Of a stretch of 64,000 nt of DNA, positions 26,296 to 37,407 are shown in pieces. Source of the stretch: Whitmania pigra (Eukaryota > Annelida > Clitellata > Hirudinida > Haemopidae). Positions within the stretch are counted from its first letter, which is position 1. Each line of letters starts with the position of its first letter. The translations under genes and the position numbers were made by a program. The DNA is taken from NCBI GenBank assembly GCA_021613335.1, contig JAJTWR010000021.1:3240001-3304000 (forward strand). Reading direction: 5' to 3'. Under the pieces are notes generated by a model that was given only the letters and a program-made list of their open reading frames with translations, searched no databases and was not told the DNA's origin.

Positions 26296-27200
26296 TCACT
26301 GCCACCAACCTCTAGACTGTCCGGTCAAGAAGAAAACAAATATGGCGACTGCCACTGAAACGATGACGACGACAACGACGACGATGCATCTGGTCTCCCA
26401 GTTCTTCTTAGACTCGTCAAGATTGGGACTCGGAGTGTCTCTCTCCATCTCCTTGCTCCAGCAGTCATCGTCCAACTTGTTGAGCGAGGCGGCAGAATTC
26501 TGGACGCCTATTCGAAGCTGATTGGCGTTGCGCATCTGCTGCTCGAACTGCATCGACCTCTTGTCGCGGCCTGACGCTATGAGCAGAGCGTCGTCTCCGC
26601 GCCTGCTGCTACGGCGCGGCTTCTTCCTGCGCCTCTTTCCGGAGCCGTCGTCGCAGCTGTTGGCGTCGTCATCGTCGTCGTCGTCATCGGCCGTCGCCGT
26701 CGCTCCTGTCGCTGTGGCAGTCGTCTCGTCGTCGTCTTCCTCCTCCGTGTCGCAACGGCGGTCGGTGGCGATGGTCGTCGTAGTGTTGTGACCCGTGCAG
26801 TCCTGATCGAACGACATCGTGTCGGCCTCGCTGTCCATGACGTCATCGGTGACGTCACCGCCGTCGGCCAATGATTCGTCGACAGGCCTCGTGATAGGCT
26901 GGAGGCGAAAATGGTTGACTGATTGAACGATTGAACCAAGAAGATGATCACGATTGTCGATTGATTGATTGATTGATAGATTGATTTATGTATTGATTGA
27001 GCGATTGTCTTTGGTGATCGCAAGTTGTGGATGTTAATAACCTGCTTCTTGCGTTCGTTGGCGGGAAGTCGCGACATCTCCAGACTGCTCGTCTGCTGTT
27101 GCATGTTGTTGTCCGACGACGATGTCGTTGTTGTCGTCGGTGTTAATGTTGACGTTGTTGTTGTTGTGGCTGTTGTCTTCGTCTTTCGATGCTTAGTCAT
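26296..27200 (-). CDS. Putative tail-anchored acidic membrane protein, two exons, about 253 residues
   Basis: Exon 1 is 27200-27042 (MTKHRKTK, a Thr-rich stretch, LEMSRLPANERKKQ) with donor CAG|GTTATT. Exon 2 is 26898-26296 after acceptor CGCCTCCAG, in phase 0. The order is a Thr/Ser low-complexity N-terminus, an Asp/Glu-rich segment, a strongly basic cluster (GKRRRKKPRRSSRR), a helical segment with Gln and Asn (MQFEQQMRNANQLRIGV), then a single hydrophobic stretch (CIVVVVVVIVSVAVAIFVFF) near the C-terminus with only about ten residues after it. A cytosolic body with a C-terminal anchor resembles SNARE or other tail-anchored proteins, but I see no convincing SNARE heptad layer and do not assign a family. 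An upstream exon is possible, because an acceptor-like GACTGCAG precedes the ATG. Confidence 0.55.
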
Positions 27201-27242
27201 GCTGTTGCTGCAGTCGCAAAGAGCGATCGATAAGATTAATTG

Positions 27243-28900
27243 AGGTCATCGAGCATAATATGGATGTTGTAAAAATAACTACGTTAGTAATAATTACGTT
27301 AATTATAATTACGTTAATAATAATAATAATAATAATAATAAAATAATAATATTAATAACTACACCTCTAATTGCGATGATAATGAGGTCGATGAGGTTAT
27401 TAATAATTACATAAATACCAACGGAGGCTGCTGTTATTGTAATTCATTAATATTATTAATTACTTTATTAATAATAATAATCATAATAATTACTAATATT
27501 ATAATAATTATCAATTATTAATTAGTAATATTACTTATTACTATTATTGCTAGTTTTAATTTATTATAATTATTGTTGTTTCTATTACTGTTATTACGAC
27601 AACTTAAGAAGTAATACAAATAAAATTATATAATACAGTTATAACATAATTTCCTCAAGATAACTGAAAAATCCCACTCCACAACTCGTAAATTGAACCA
27701 TGGTTGAATCCAATCAATCGTCAGGTGTAACACGCATGTCAATCACTCACCTGAAAAAATATGGAAACAAAAAAATACAAAACAGAAAAAGTAAACCAAG
27801 AATTCCCTCACCTGCTGTGAAGGTTGTAGTTGCTCCATCACTTCATCGGCAGCTGGTGAAACTGGGATTTCCCGCCTTTTTTGTTTTTTTTTGGACGAAG
27901 AATGTTCGGAGTTAGTTGAGAATTGAACAAATATTCCACAAAAATAATGATTTTCCAGAAAGATGGACGAGATTTTCAAAGAATAAAATCGAAATAACGT
28001 CTGCAAACTAGTTAAATGTTTCCATAACATTCGATTCTCAATAATCCGGTTGCGACAACAAAATCGACAACAACAATCGAGTCTCAAAATGTCCAAACGA
28101 ATGGTTTGCTGTGTTTCTGCTATCGATTGTTCATCGTCTGCCTAAGTTCCTCCATTAGCAGATTATTTTTATTATTACTTGTTGTTAATAACTTATTATT
28201 TTATTATTACTTGTTGTTAATAACTTATTATTTTATTTTTACTTGTTGCCTTACTTAATAAATCAATAAATTACACTTAAATCCAATCCAATCGAACTTT
28301 CCTTTTTTTTGTTCAAAACATTACTTTCGACCATCACATTGCAAAGCAGTATGATAACAAGAGCATTCTATTAAGCAATATTACGTTTATGAGTAATGGT
28401 AATTACAATAATTATGAATTAACTAATAATGTTATTATTATTATTATCATAATTAATATTATTAATATGTTCCCTTTCGTCGCCGTCAGCTATGCAACTT
28501 AATTTCGTTCGTCGAGTACGGAAACATTCCCATCTCCGAGATTTCAAGTGCGAAAGTGGCGTCTGATCCATGCGATTCTCCTCCTCATCCTCTTCCTCTT
28601 CATCCACGATCTGAGCTCCTCCACACGTACTTAAGAGTGTTTGTGCAGAACACATGCAAACACGTGCACATGGAAACAATCAATCCATTGTCAGGAATCA
28701 GTATTTTTTTCTTGAACGTCGTATTACTTTTGGAAATGAAAAATCATCATCATCATCGACGACGATTTGGATGATCGGGTTGTTGTTGTTGATAATGATG
28801 ATCATGCTGTCAGGAGAAAACATTTTGAAGGAAACATTAACTTCTGTTATCAGCCTCAATGAAGAGTGATAAAATCATACACCCTGGAATCTCATCCTAC
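27243..28900. other. AT-rich spacer with two weak exon-like stretches
   Basis: The stretch 27300-27610 is AT-rich low complexity. On the minus strand, a stretch ending at about 27813 (IPVSPAADEVMEQLQPSQQ) finishes at a good donor (CAG|GTGAGG) but has no clear acceptor. Another at 28640-28470 (acidic run, then NRMDQTPLSHLKSRRW) lacks a donor. Neither joins the gene at 26296-27200 in phase. I do not call a gene here. Confidence 0.4.
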
Positions 28901-28935
28901 GATTCGTTATTCCATCCACCCAGCCATCTATCAAT

Positions 28936-29412
28936 TCATCCATCCATCCATCCATCCATCCATCCATCCCATCCATCCATCCATCCATCCACCATCCATC
29001 CATCCATCCATCCATCCATCCATCCATCCATCCATCCATCCATCCATCCATCCATCCATCCATCCATCCATCCATCCATCCATCCATCCATCCATCCATC
29101 CATCCATCCATCCATCCATCCATCCATCCATCCATCATCCATCCATCCATCCATCCATCCATCCATCCACCATCCATCCATCCATCCATCCATCCATCCA
29201 TCCATCCATCCATCCATCCATCCTCCATCCATCCATCCATCCATCCATCCATCCATCCATCCATCCATCCATCATCCATCCATCCATCCATCCATCCATC
29301 CATCCATCCATCCATCCATCCATCCATCCATCATCCATCCATCCATCCATCCATCCATCATCCATCCATCCATCCATCCATCCATCCATCCATCCATCCA
29401 TCCATCCATCCT
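28936..29412. repeat. (CCAT)n array, about 475 bp
   Basis: A nearly pure CCAT/ATCC tetranucleotide array has occasional one-base interruptions (for example CATCATCC at about 29133 and 29268). Translations of the repeat (HPSI or MDGW runs) are artefacts. Confidence 0.98.
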
Positions 29413-30335
29413 ATATATATCGCTATTGATTTTTCCACAATGTGCTGCGCCAGTGCTGGGCCACCGCAGACGCTCTGCTACCTTTCCTGACCATTCCTGC
29501 TCTCTTTCTCTTGCTTTGTATGTTTCATTCCTTTGCTTTGTTTAAGAGTAACGCTTTGTTTATCGTACTTTATATATCGTTGTGCTTTTGTTTGTGTGTG
29601 CGATCGAATGTTTGGCGTCTGTCCTTTTCATTTTTTAGCGACATGGAGGAAAGAAATTGTTGTTTGGATCGTATATTTCGGTGGTAACGCTTATTGGTAC
29701 TGCTGACGAAACGACGTCATCGTCATCATCGTCACCATCGTCGTTATCGACATCATTTACAACGTCATCGTCAACATCAGTATCATCACCACCGTCATTT
29801 TCATCAAGAACATTGTTATTCCAACGAACTCGTTGTTAGATGGTTTTTCGTTTCCATAAAATTGGCGACTTTTGATGATGATCCTGACACAATTAAGGGA
29901 TGGATAGGTAGGTAGATAATACGATGAACATAGGATGCACGGATGCATTGATGCATGGATGCATGGCTGTGCGGGTGCATGGATGGGTGGGACGAAGGAT
30001 GGATGAATGGATGAAGAGAATGTCCATTGGATAGTATTTAGTATCCAGCAGGCTTATTGAGTGGTGCGTGACAAATTACTGGATTGAAATGAGAAAGAGA
30101 TTGATGGAGACTGGTTGAAGAAGGTGAAATATAGGCATTATACCTAACCTCTATTTATTCATCAATCATTCTATCCCCCCCCATTCATTCATCCATTTAT
30201 CCATCCATCCTACCCCAGCTAGTGGTGGCAATCAAAGCGTGTACTTAAGAACGATTGAATCTCAAAATGGAAACTGCTGCTGTGCACAACCGGTGTGCAC
30301 GCTAACTGCTGTATTATGCTTTTACATGATGAAAG
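29413..30335. other. Spacer between inverted CCAT and GGAT arrays
   Basis: No gene is supported. There is a CAT/GTC-rich patch at 29715-29810 and diverged GGAT/GCAT repeats at 29895-30020. Open frames in this spacer are short and without motifs. Confidence 0.6.
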
Positions 30336-30676
30336 GATGGATGGATGGATGGATGGATGGATGCATGGATGCATGGATGCATGGATGGATGGATGGATGG
30401 ATGGATGGATGGATGGATGGATGGATGGATGGAGGATGGATGGATGGATGGATGGATGGATGGATGGATGGATGGATGGATGGATGGATGGATGGATGGA
30501 TGGATGGATGGATGGATGGATGGATGGATGGATGGATGGATGGATGGATGGATGGATGGATGGATGGATGGATGGATGGATGGATGGATGGATGGATGAT
30601 GGATGGATGGATGGATGGATGGATGGATGGATGGATGGATGGATGGATGGATGGATGGATGGATGGATGGATGGAT
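30336..30676. repeat. (GGAT)n array, about 340 bp, inverted relative to 28936-29412
   Basis: A nearly pure GGAT/ATGG array begins with a GGATGCAT variant at about 30358-30382. It is the reverse complement of the CCAT array about 925 bp to its left, so the pair forms a long inverted repeat. Confidence 0.98.
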
Positions 30677-31615
30677 GAAACGAATGAATAAAGGACGATT
30701 GAATGAATGCACAGTGCTTTTGATGATGAATCAACCAATTATTAGAGGAGCAGGAGAATGGAATTTCCATGAAAGCTAAAAATAAACTTCCAGAATGTAA
30801 AATGAATTATAGAATGAAACATCATGAGTAAATAATTTAAAAATTATTTGTTGTTATTGATGTATTTAATTCTATGACCTTTATAATCTTCTTTAATATT
30901 TCCGGCAAAAATTAAAACACGTTCTTTGTTGGAGAGTCTAATCTAACGAACATGGATTCAAATATCTTCTTCTCAAAAAAACTAATTCAGAGCTTACATA
31001 AAACTAATTATGCATTTCATGCATGTTGCTGGATTGGCACCGTGGATGATTAATAAATATTATACATTATATATAAATACTGTCCTCAATATTTAATTGC
31101 AAAAATTTTAGACCAAAGGAAACTTAATTAGCTTTCCTTTCAAACCCCAGATGCCCCCTCATATCAGGTTCCATCCTTGGGCGGAGTGGGTGACTCTGAA
31201 TGAGAAGCACACCATTCAATGAACTGAAACCCCAAAGAACCAAGGAATGCGAAAATATAATAATATCAAAAAATAACAACATAAATAATATAAAAAAATA
31301 GCAACATAAATAATATAAAAAAATAGCAACATAAATAATATAAAAAAATATTCACAAAAAAAAACTGCCTGGAGTGAGTAATGTTTTACACGCTAATTAA
31401 CCGACAGGGTCACCCACCTGACTAACGGGTGTGGACCACCACTCGTCAGGAGCTTGGGCTGAAACATTCGATGACGGGGGCACTCCTCTGGTGAGGAATA
31501 CTAATTATGATGATGATGATGACGATGACGACGACGACGAAATTGTGTTGAAGACGACGATGACGATGTCGATGAGTTCCTCAGAGCAAATTACTGCAAC
31601 CTAAATCGATACCTG
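30677..31615. other. Intergenic AT-rich sequence
   Basis: No gene is seen. A 25-bp unit (ATAAATAATATAAAAAAATA plus GCAAC) is repeated about three times at 31275-31350. A GAC/GAT microsatellite patch lies at 31509-31570. Confidence 0.6.
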
Positions 31616-33116
31616 CACACAATCAACTGGAATGTTTTGTTTCAATATTACTTTGAAGACTGCTGGTCAGAGTTCAAATATCAGATCAAGTCAGCATTCA
31701 AACCTCACGTGCCCAGATTTCTTCATCTTACCAAAACCAAAAAAAGGCATCCCCGTTCATTTACAGAATGCTGCCAACTAAATCTAAATTATGGAAAACC
31801 TGGAAGTGTCTGCAAAACGCCAGGGACAGGATCGGATATTATAATTGTTGCTAAAATCTGTCGTAACTACATCACTAAGTATTACGCATCCATTGAACTT
31901 AATCTGCTTCGGAGCAGAAACTATGATTCCATAGATACATCAGTAGAAAGCTACAATCTCGTGCCAACACATTAGAGATTGTTCTACCATCAGGAACTCG
32001 TAATCCATCCGAAATAAGTGATATCTTCAACCTCTACTTTTCGTCAGTTTTTACAATTGAAGATAACGAGAACCCCATAACATCTTGTGAAACCCAAGCA
32101 GAAATGAAGTCAGGTTTACTCCAGATGAGTAAGTATGACCTTGCTTGGCCTTAATTCCTCATTGTCGACGGGACCGGATGGAAAAACCAACATCCTCTCT
32201 GGCTTTACCGCTTGTCCGTATATTTGACATTTCCCTTAAAGATCAAAAGATGCTGTGACTGGAAAAGGGCATTAATCACTCCTATACATAAAAATGTTTC
32301 CACCATCTCTCCTGGAAACAACAGGCCCATCTCAATGACATCCACATGTTGCCGTGCAATGGAACGGATTATCAGCAAATCGCTTATGCATCATCTAGTA
32401 CAACATAAATTAATAAACATAAATTAATAAACAGGAATCGACATGAATTTATGACTGGCAGATTCACTGTAACAAATCTACTTGAATGCATACAACAATG
32501 GTCAGAAGCAATGTTCCCTCTAATTTTTTTTTGCAGCATGCGCGGAAAAATATAGCATCTGCGCGTCACATTTTCAGCGCACCTGAATTTTTTTTAACAT
32601 ATGTCAACCAAGATAGCAACGAAATCAGAATTACTTGAAACTCAAAGCTTGTTTTATTAAATGCTACCGTTTAATTAAAAGTGTTACAAATCTTAAATAA
32701 ATTAAAAAAAAGTAGTTAGTCACTGAAAGTCATCATTTTTCACTTCTATCTTTCTTTAGCGACCATTCCGAGTACACTTTGTCGAGATCATTGCAAGTTT
32801 ATAGCCATTTTGAAGATAAAGGTCAGCACTACATTAATACCTAGATATCAATAGTAACAATCCCATGCTTTACAAGTCAATTGGGTCACGAGATATCACC
32901 GCATTGATTCGATCGTTAGTGAAACTTTGAAGCGTGATATCTCAACTTTGATACATGGATATCAATTATATTATATCATTTAAAGATATCTATTAGCACT
33001 ATTATTATTATTATTAAGATGATATACGCCTCAAAAAGTTTCCATGTTAAATAAATTTAGTTTATGACAAATTAAATTTTACAAGCAAGTTTTATATAAA
33101 AAAAAAAAGTAGTTAA

Positions 33117-33312
33117 TGTTATTGTAATTGTAACTTCATTTATATAGCGCCATAAGCATAGCGTCAGAGGCGCTTCTTGTAACCATTTATATAGCGCTCC
33201 TTCCCAAGGGCGCTGGCGGCAGTGCAGGCTGGGTTTCGAACGCGACACATTACGACTGTTGCCATTACCGCCGTATGCAGGCACGTAACCCATTCGGCTA
33301 ACCTGCACGCTC
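33117..33312 (-). repeat. tRNA-derived SINE (copy 1)
   Basis: Read on the minus strand, a tRNA-like head has an A-box-like TAGCCGAATGGG and, about 50 bases later, a B-box-like CGTTCGAAACC. A body follows, containing GAAGCGCCTCTGACGCTATG and GCGCTATATAAATG. A close copy is at 60912-61101, a diverged copy at 58346-58478 and a head fragment at 36921-36975. A dispersed family with internal pol III boxes is the definition of a SINE. Confidence 0.85.
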
Positions 33313-33338
33313 AATTATTATTAAATAATGTTGTAATA

Positions 33339-34180
33339 CAGTCGAACCCGGTTATGTCGCCGGCCTAGGGAGTTGCCAAAAGGCGGAGAGATAACCGATG
33401 ATCGAGATCTTGAAGGCTTTTCTAAAACACTTCAGTTTCATCATTTCAGCATTAAAAATTATCCGACTATCATGTGTGTCCAAAATTGGGCGCACTTGAG
33501 TGTTCAAAATCTCTCTCCACAAATTGCTTTGAAGACTTTTTGTACCTCTTTTTGAAACGATCCAGCCATCCCTGACCTGCCTTAAAGTCAGGATGTCCTA
33601 CCTTGCAGTAAGGATGTCAATCTTCTCCATCAGCAAGGGTCCATTGACGGGAAATTTTGTTGCTCGCGAATTTGTGAACCGTTGGAGCATCGTCAACATC
33701 TTTGTGCTCAGCCATTCTATGTTTTTTTCTTGCTGGATCAAAGACAGACTTCTCGTACATTTACTTTATCACGTCAGAATTCTTTTTCCACCCTGAAGTG
33801 CTGGATGATTAAGGTCTGCTGGTTTTGTTCCTTTTTCTAGCTGCAATATGATTTCATACCTTTTCTCTATTGACTGAACGTCCAGGTTTCTATTAACATT
33901 TCCTGACATTTTTAGAACAAAAAATAAACAGAATAGCTAGAGCGTGTTACCCCTCAGACAAATTCAACAAAGTCGGCGATTAGTCAAAAGGATCGAGATA
34001 ACCAATGTAAAGTGGTGAATTTGACCCTCTTTTGAGATATTAGGGTTCGGAGACATAAAACAATTGAATAACCGATGATAAAATGCTAAGACAATGAGGG
34101 CATTTGGCGGTTGCATTTCAAAAACGTCGACTTAATACGGTTAGTGGGTTAACCGAGGTCGAGATAAGTGAGCTCCACTG
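33339..34180. mobile_element. Complete pogo/Tigger-like non-autonomous element, 842 bp
   Basis: The left end is CAGTCGAACCCGGTTATGTC and the inverse of the right end is CAGTGGAGCTCACTTATCTC. Both sides are flanked by the TA target dinucleotide (33337-33338 and 34181-34182). Ends of the type CAGT.GAACC plus TA duplications are typical of pogo/Tigger elements in the Tc1/mariner superfamily. No intact transposase is present. Related fragments lie at 3.6 kb and 23.4-23.9 kb. Confidence 0.85.
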
Positions 34181-34775
34181 TATTCCGAAAGGTTAACATC
34201 TCCCCTTTCTAAATACGTACCATTTATATAACTGCTATGTTTGCGAGACTCAAATTTTGCAAAAAACCAGACCCTCCTATTTCGCTATTTTCACTTTTCA
34301 CGATAAATAAAGATGTCGCCAAGTTTTGCTAACTGTTTTCTAAACGAAGTCGGCATTTCTGTTCCTACTAACTCTTTCAACCATTCCAGTCTACTCTTCA
34401 AGCCGCTTGTATTCTTCATAACAATTTTTAATTTAATTTTAGTTTAATCGTTTTTAGACGTTCGACACTGTCAATCACGCCATTCTCTTAAACATTGGAC
34501 TACTATGGAGTCAGAGGCATCGCTTTGGAATGGTTGAGGAGCTACTTGTCAAATAGAACACAACAGATCCAAGATTTCAAAAAATAACGGAATTTTATCT
34601 AAGGTTCGGTTTTATATTGACAAAAAAAAACGCTTATGTTGTACTCATCTATCCATATTTGTCATAATGCAACATGAATGCAACAGATCTCTGTCAGCTT
34701 TAGTTCTTCTTGCTTCTTGTTCAGATCCGTTAACTCTTGAGCTTAAAAACATTTTTTGCATCTTAATATAACTGT

Positions 34776-35410
34776 AGGGATCCGGAAAATTTACCGCCGG
34801 AATATTCATTTCCTGAAATTTCATCGCCCAAAAATTGTTCTTTTTATTTGGTGTAATAATTCAGTACTAGCGGCAGTCCTACATAGAGTTGTCCAAAGCT
34901 GAAAACCTGCTTTGGTAGGTAGATATAAAGTTTTTTGAATGTTTGACCCTGAGATTTATCGTAGGAAAACCTAATCGGAGAAGAGACTGCTTACATTTGA
35001 GTGCGGATAAGTGGTATCCGCTGTATTAAAACTGATTCCATGTTAGCTGATTCTATCGCTCTTACTTCAATTACATTGGGCTGCAATCGTGTGACTGCGA
35101 GCCAAGTTATATTGCAGAGACCCTTACAGGGTAATAAGTTTCTGAGATAATCTATAGTCTGAGTTTGTTACGTGGCATTGAGAGAAAATGACAATGCCCG
35201 ATCAAAACAGCCCGGTGACAAAAACGACCCCGTCATAACATAAAACTCATCAAAACAGCTTAATGTACGATTAAGCTTAGATCATCGAGAGGTTCTGTGT
35301 TGAACCATAGTGAGAAGTCAACCATTTATTCACACATTTTTTGGGCGATGAAACTTCCGGAAATAAATTTTCTGGCGAAGAATTGTCCGGGGTGAAATTA
35401 CTGTGACCCT
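34776..35410. mobile_element. Terminal-inverted-repeat element of about 635 bp
   Basis: The left end (AGGGATCCGGAAAATTTACC, then TTTCATCGCCCAAAAA) is a diverged inverse of the right end, which in reverse complement reads AGGGTCACAGTAATTTCACC, then TTTCATCGCCCAAAAA. The inner part at 35192-35262 contains GATCAAAACAGCCCGGTGAC-type strings like the sub-repeats of the foldback element at 7801-8348. There is no coding content. The exact target duplication could not be resolved. Confidence 0.7.
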
Positions 35411-36189
35411 AACTGATTACAGTTATAAATTTAATTGAACTCAAAGAAGGAGCACAACTCGTACTCGATACAACAACACTTGAAACTCGAAGCAACTCGA
35501 TCTCAAAATCAAACATGGGCTACTTCTTGCTTGTACTACTCGAGTACCGATTTCAGGTACTTGTACTGGTACTTGTAATAATACTTGGACCTCGAGTACC
35601 AGTTCTCGTTTTATTGAAAAGCTTGTTTATCGACCCCTGTGCGCATAACTGATGTGATATGAAAGTTAACAAAAATACACTTCGTATTTCATTGGGCTTA
35701 CAAATTGACAAGATTTTCTGAATTCAATTTTATCTCAATGGCCAGATTTTAATTTTGTTTCGTAATTCATGTTAAACTTGCATCAATTATCGACAAGTTT
35801 TCCGAAAAACAGCAAAATACGACAACTTCATGATCAAAAATCTTTTTAGTTGCTCAACCAACGTCAATATAAATTACACCAAAAAATCATCAAACATTCT
35901 TCTAAAAATCGCCTGGCAAGATTTTTATTTATTTTGTTTAAATTTGCATAATTTATCGGTAACTTTTCTGAAAAAATACGGCAAATTCATGATCAAAAAT
36001 ATCTTAGTTGTCAAAATAAATTACACAAAAAATAATCATCAAACGTTATTTTTAAAATCGCACAATGTTTTGAGAAGTGTAAACTAAAACGCAAACCATA
36101 TTAACTTTTGACATGTTTTTATTATAATAAATTATCGTTATTTTAATCAGTTCTAGACGAGCAGATGCTCTGCGCGAGTGCTGCTAGTT

Positions 36190-36303
36190 TGGAATAAATT
36201 TGACATTCTACAGGTTTCATTCAAATTTGACATTTTACAGGTTTCATTCAAATTTGACATTCTACAGGTTTCATTCAAATTTGACACTTTACAGGTTTCA
36301 TTC
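36190..36303. repeat. 27-bp minisatellite, four copies
   Basis: The unit AAATTTGACATTCTACAGGT plus TTCATTC is repeated four times with one or two substitutions. Because the unit is a multiple of three, it stays open and translates as a repeated FDILQVSFK, but no gene context supports coding. Confidence 0.85.
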
Positions 36304-36920
36304 GCTCGTCTCCCGGCGGTTCTCCGAACTCTGTTCCCGCCAAAAATGGTTGTGCATCTTTCGTTTAGGCGATCTTACTCTTCTTCTTAGCGTTGCAAAA
36401 GAGACATTGGAAAAAAGAAATTTTGCTTGTCAGTGAATAGTTTGCGACGTCAAGAAAATAAAAAAATCCAGAAAAATAAATCTTTTGCAGTCAGAATACG
36501 TCCGAGTGAGTCATATATAAATTCTATAAATTTGCTTCTTTAAAAACAATTTATCATTCATATTTAAATTTTTCTTTTATTCTTCGTCAGACCACCCAGT
36601 TTTTTGACTTTTCACATTTCTCATCTATAAAGAATTTTTATTATTTTTTGCAAATTGCACTTCATGAAAATTTGCTAAAATTAAATTAACAGTTTAACTA
36701 TTTTTGATGCACATGTAAATGTCAACATGTAAATGTTACGCTTTACAATGTCCTAAAAGTTAACTGGCCCAATTCTCATAAAAAGATGGTAGTAGTTAAA
36801 GAAATTACCAAGGGTGCGAAATGGAACCAGTGAAGGTTAAACTGATGGCAGAGGTCGTTAGGCAACGTCGTACAAAGAATTTAATGCTGTAATGAGCATC
36901 TATTTTCAAATAATAACCTG

Positions 36921-36978
36921 CAGGTTGGCAGAATGGTAGCATTCCTATGGCGCTAATAACAACAGTCGTTATGTGTTT
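36921..36978 (+). repeat. SINE head fragment
   Basis: A plus-strand tRNA-like segment (GGTTGGCAGAATGGTAGC, then AACAGTCGTTATGTG) matches the head of the SINE family seen at 33.1, 58.3 and 60.9 kb. The body is absent. It lies about 430 bp upstream of the leucine-rich-repeat-like gene. Confidence 0.7.
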
Positions 36979-37407
36979 TCAACCTTGGGTAGTTCTATAT
37001 TTATGCCTTGAGAATCACAAATAATTAAATAAACTTATAAAATTGATTCATTATGATTACGTTCGAATTAAAAACATTTAAAATTTGAAAATTATTAGAT
37101 TTAAATAACTAATTCTTTTGGCTTGTCGATGTTATTGTTCGTAGTAAAAAGCATGTATTTTGAATGCACTTTTATAGAACCTCTATTTTATTTGAGCGAT
37201 TTCAAGGGAGAAATTTAATTAGGCATTATTAAACGTTGATTGTACTATCACAAAATACGTGAGTTGAGATCATCAAATTATCTTTAAGATCATAATTTGT
37301 GTCCTGATGATACAATTTTAAAAATACAATTTATTTTCTGAAAGATTAAATACATCTGCAGCTTATTAGTTAATTGTAACATCTTTTGATGGATTTCTTT
37401 TGACAGC

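Larger units (their letters stand above)
31616..34580 (+). mobile_element. Decayed LINE reverse transcriptase, interrupted by other elements
   Basis: The plus-strand translation shows INWNVLFQYYFEDCW and HVPRFLHLTKTKKRHP (the linker between endonuclease and polymerase). Next come CDWKRALITPIHKNVSTISP and NNRPISMTSTCCRAMERIIS at 32246-32380, then HEFMTGRFTVTNLLECIQQW at about 32437-32503. The next motif, DTVNHAILL, appears only at about 34457, followed by a WLRSYLSN-like stretch to 34570. The roughly 1.9 kb between (about 32512-34456) is therefore inserted sequence and contains a SINE and a pogo/Tigger element. Frameshifts and stops show the LINE is dead. Confidence 0.8.

Noticed and set aside
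26045..26315. Repetitive Ile/Thr or Met/Val protein
   Set aside because: It is a translation of the 21-bp VNTR, open on both strands, with no gene context.
28470..28640. Exon-like acidic stretch ending in SHLKSRRWECF (minus)
   Set aside because: There is no usable donor before the frame ends and no in-phase partner.
28866..29545. Possible repetitive HPSI-type structural protein
   Set aside because: The frame exists only because the CCAT tetranucleotide repeat is open in all frames on both strands.
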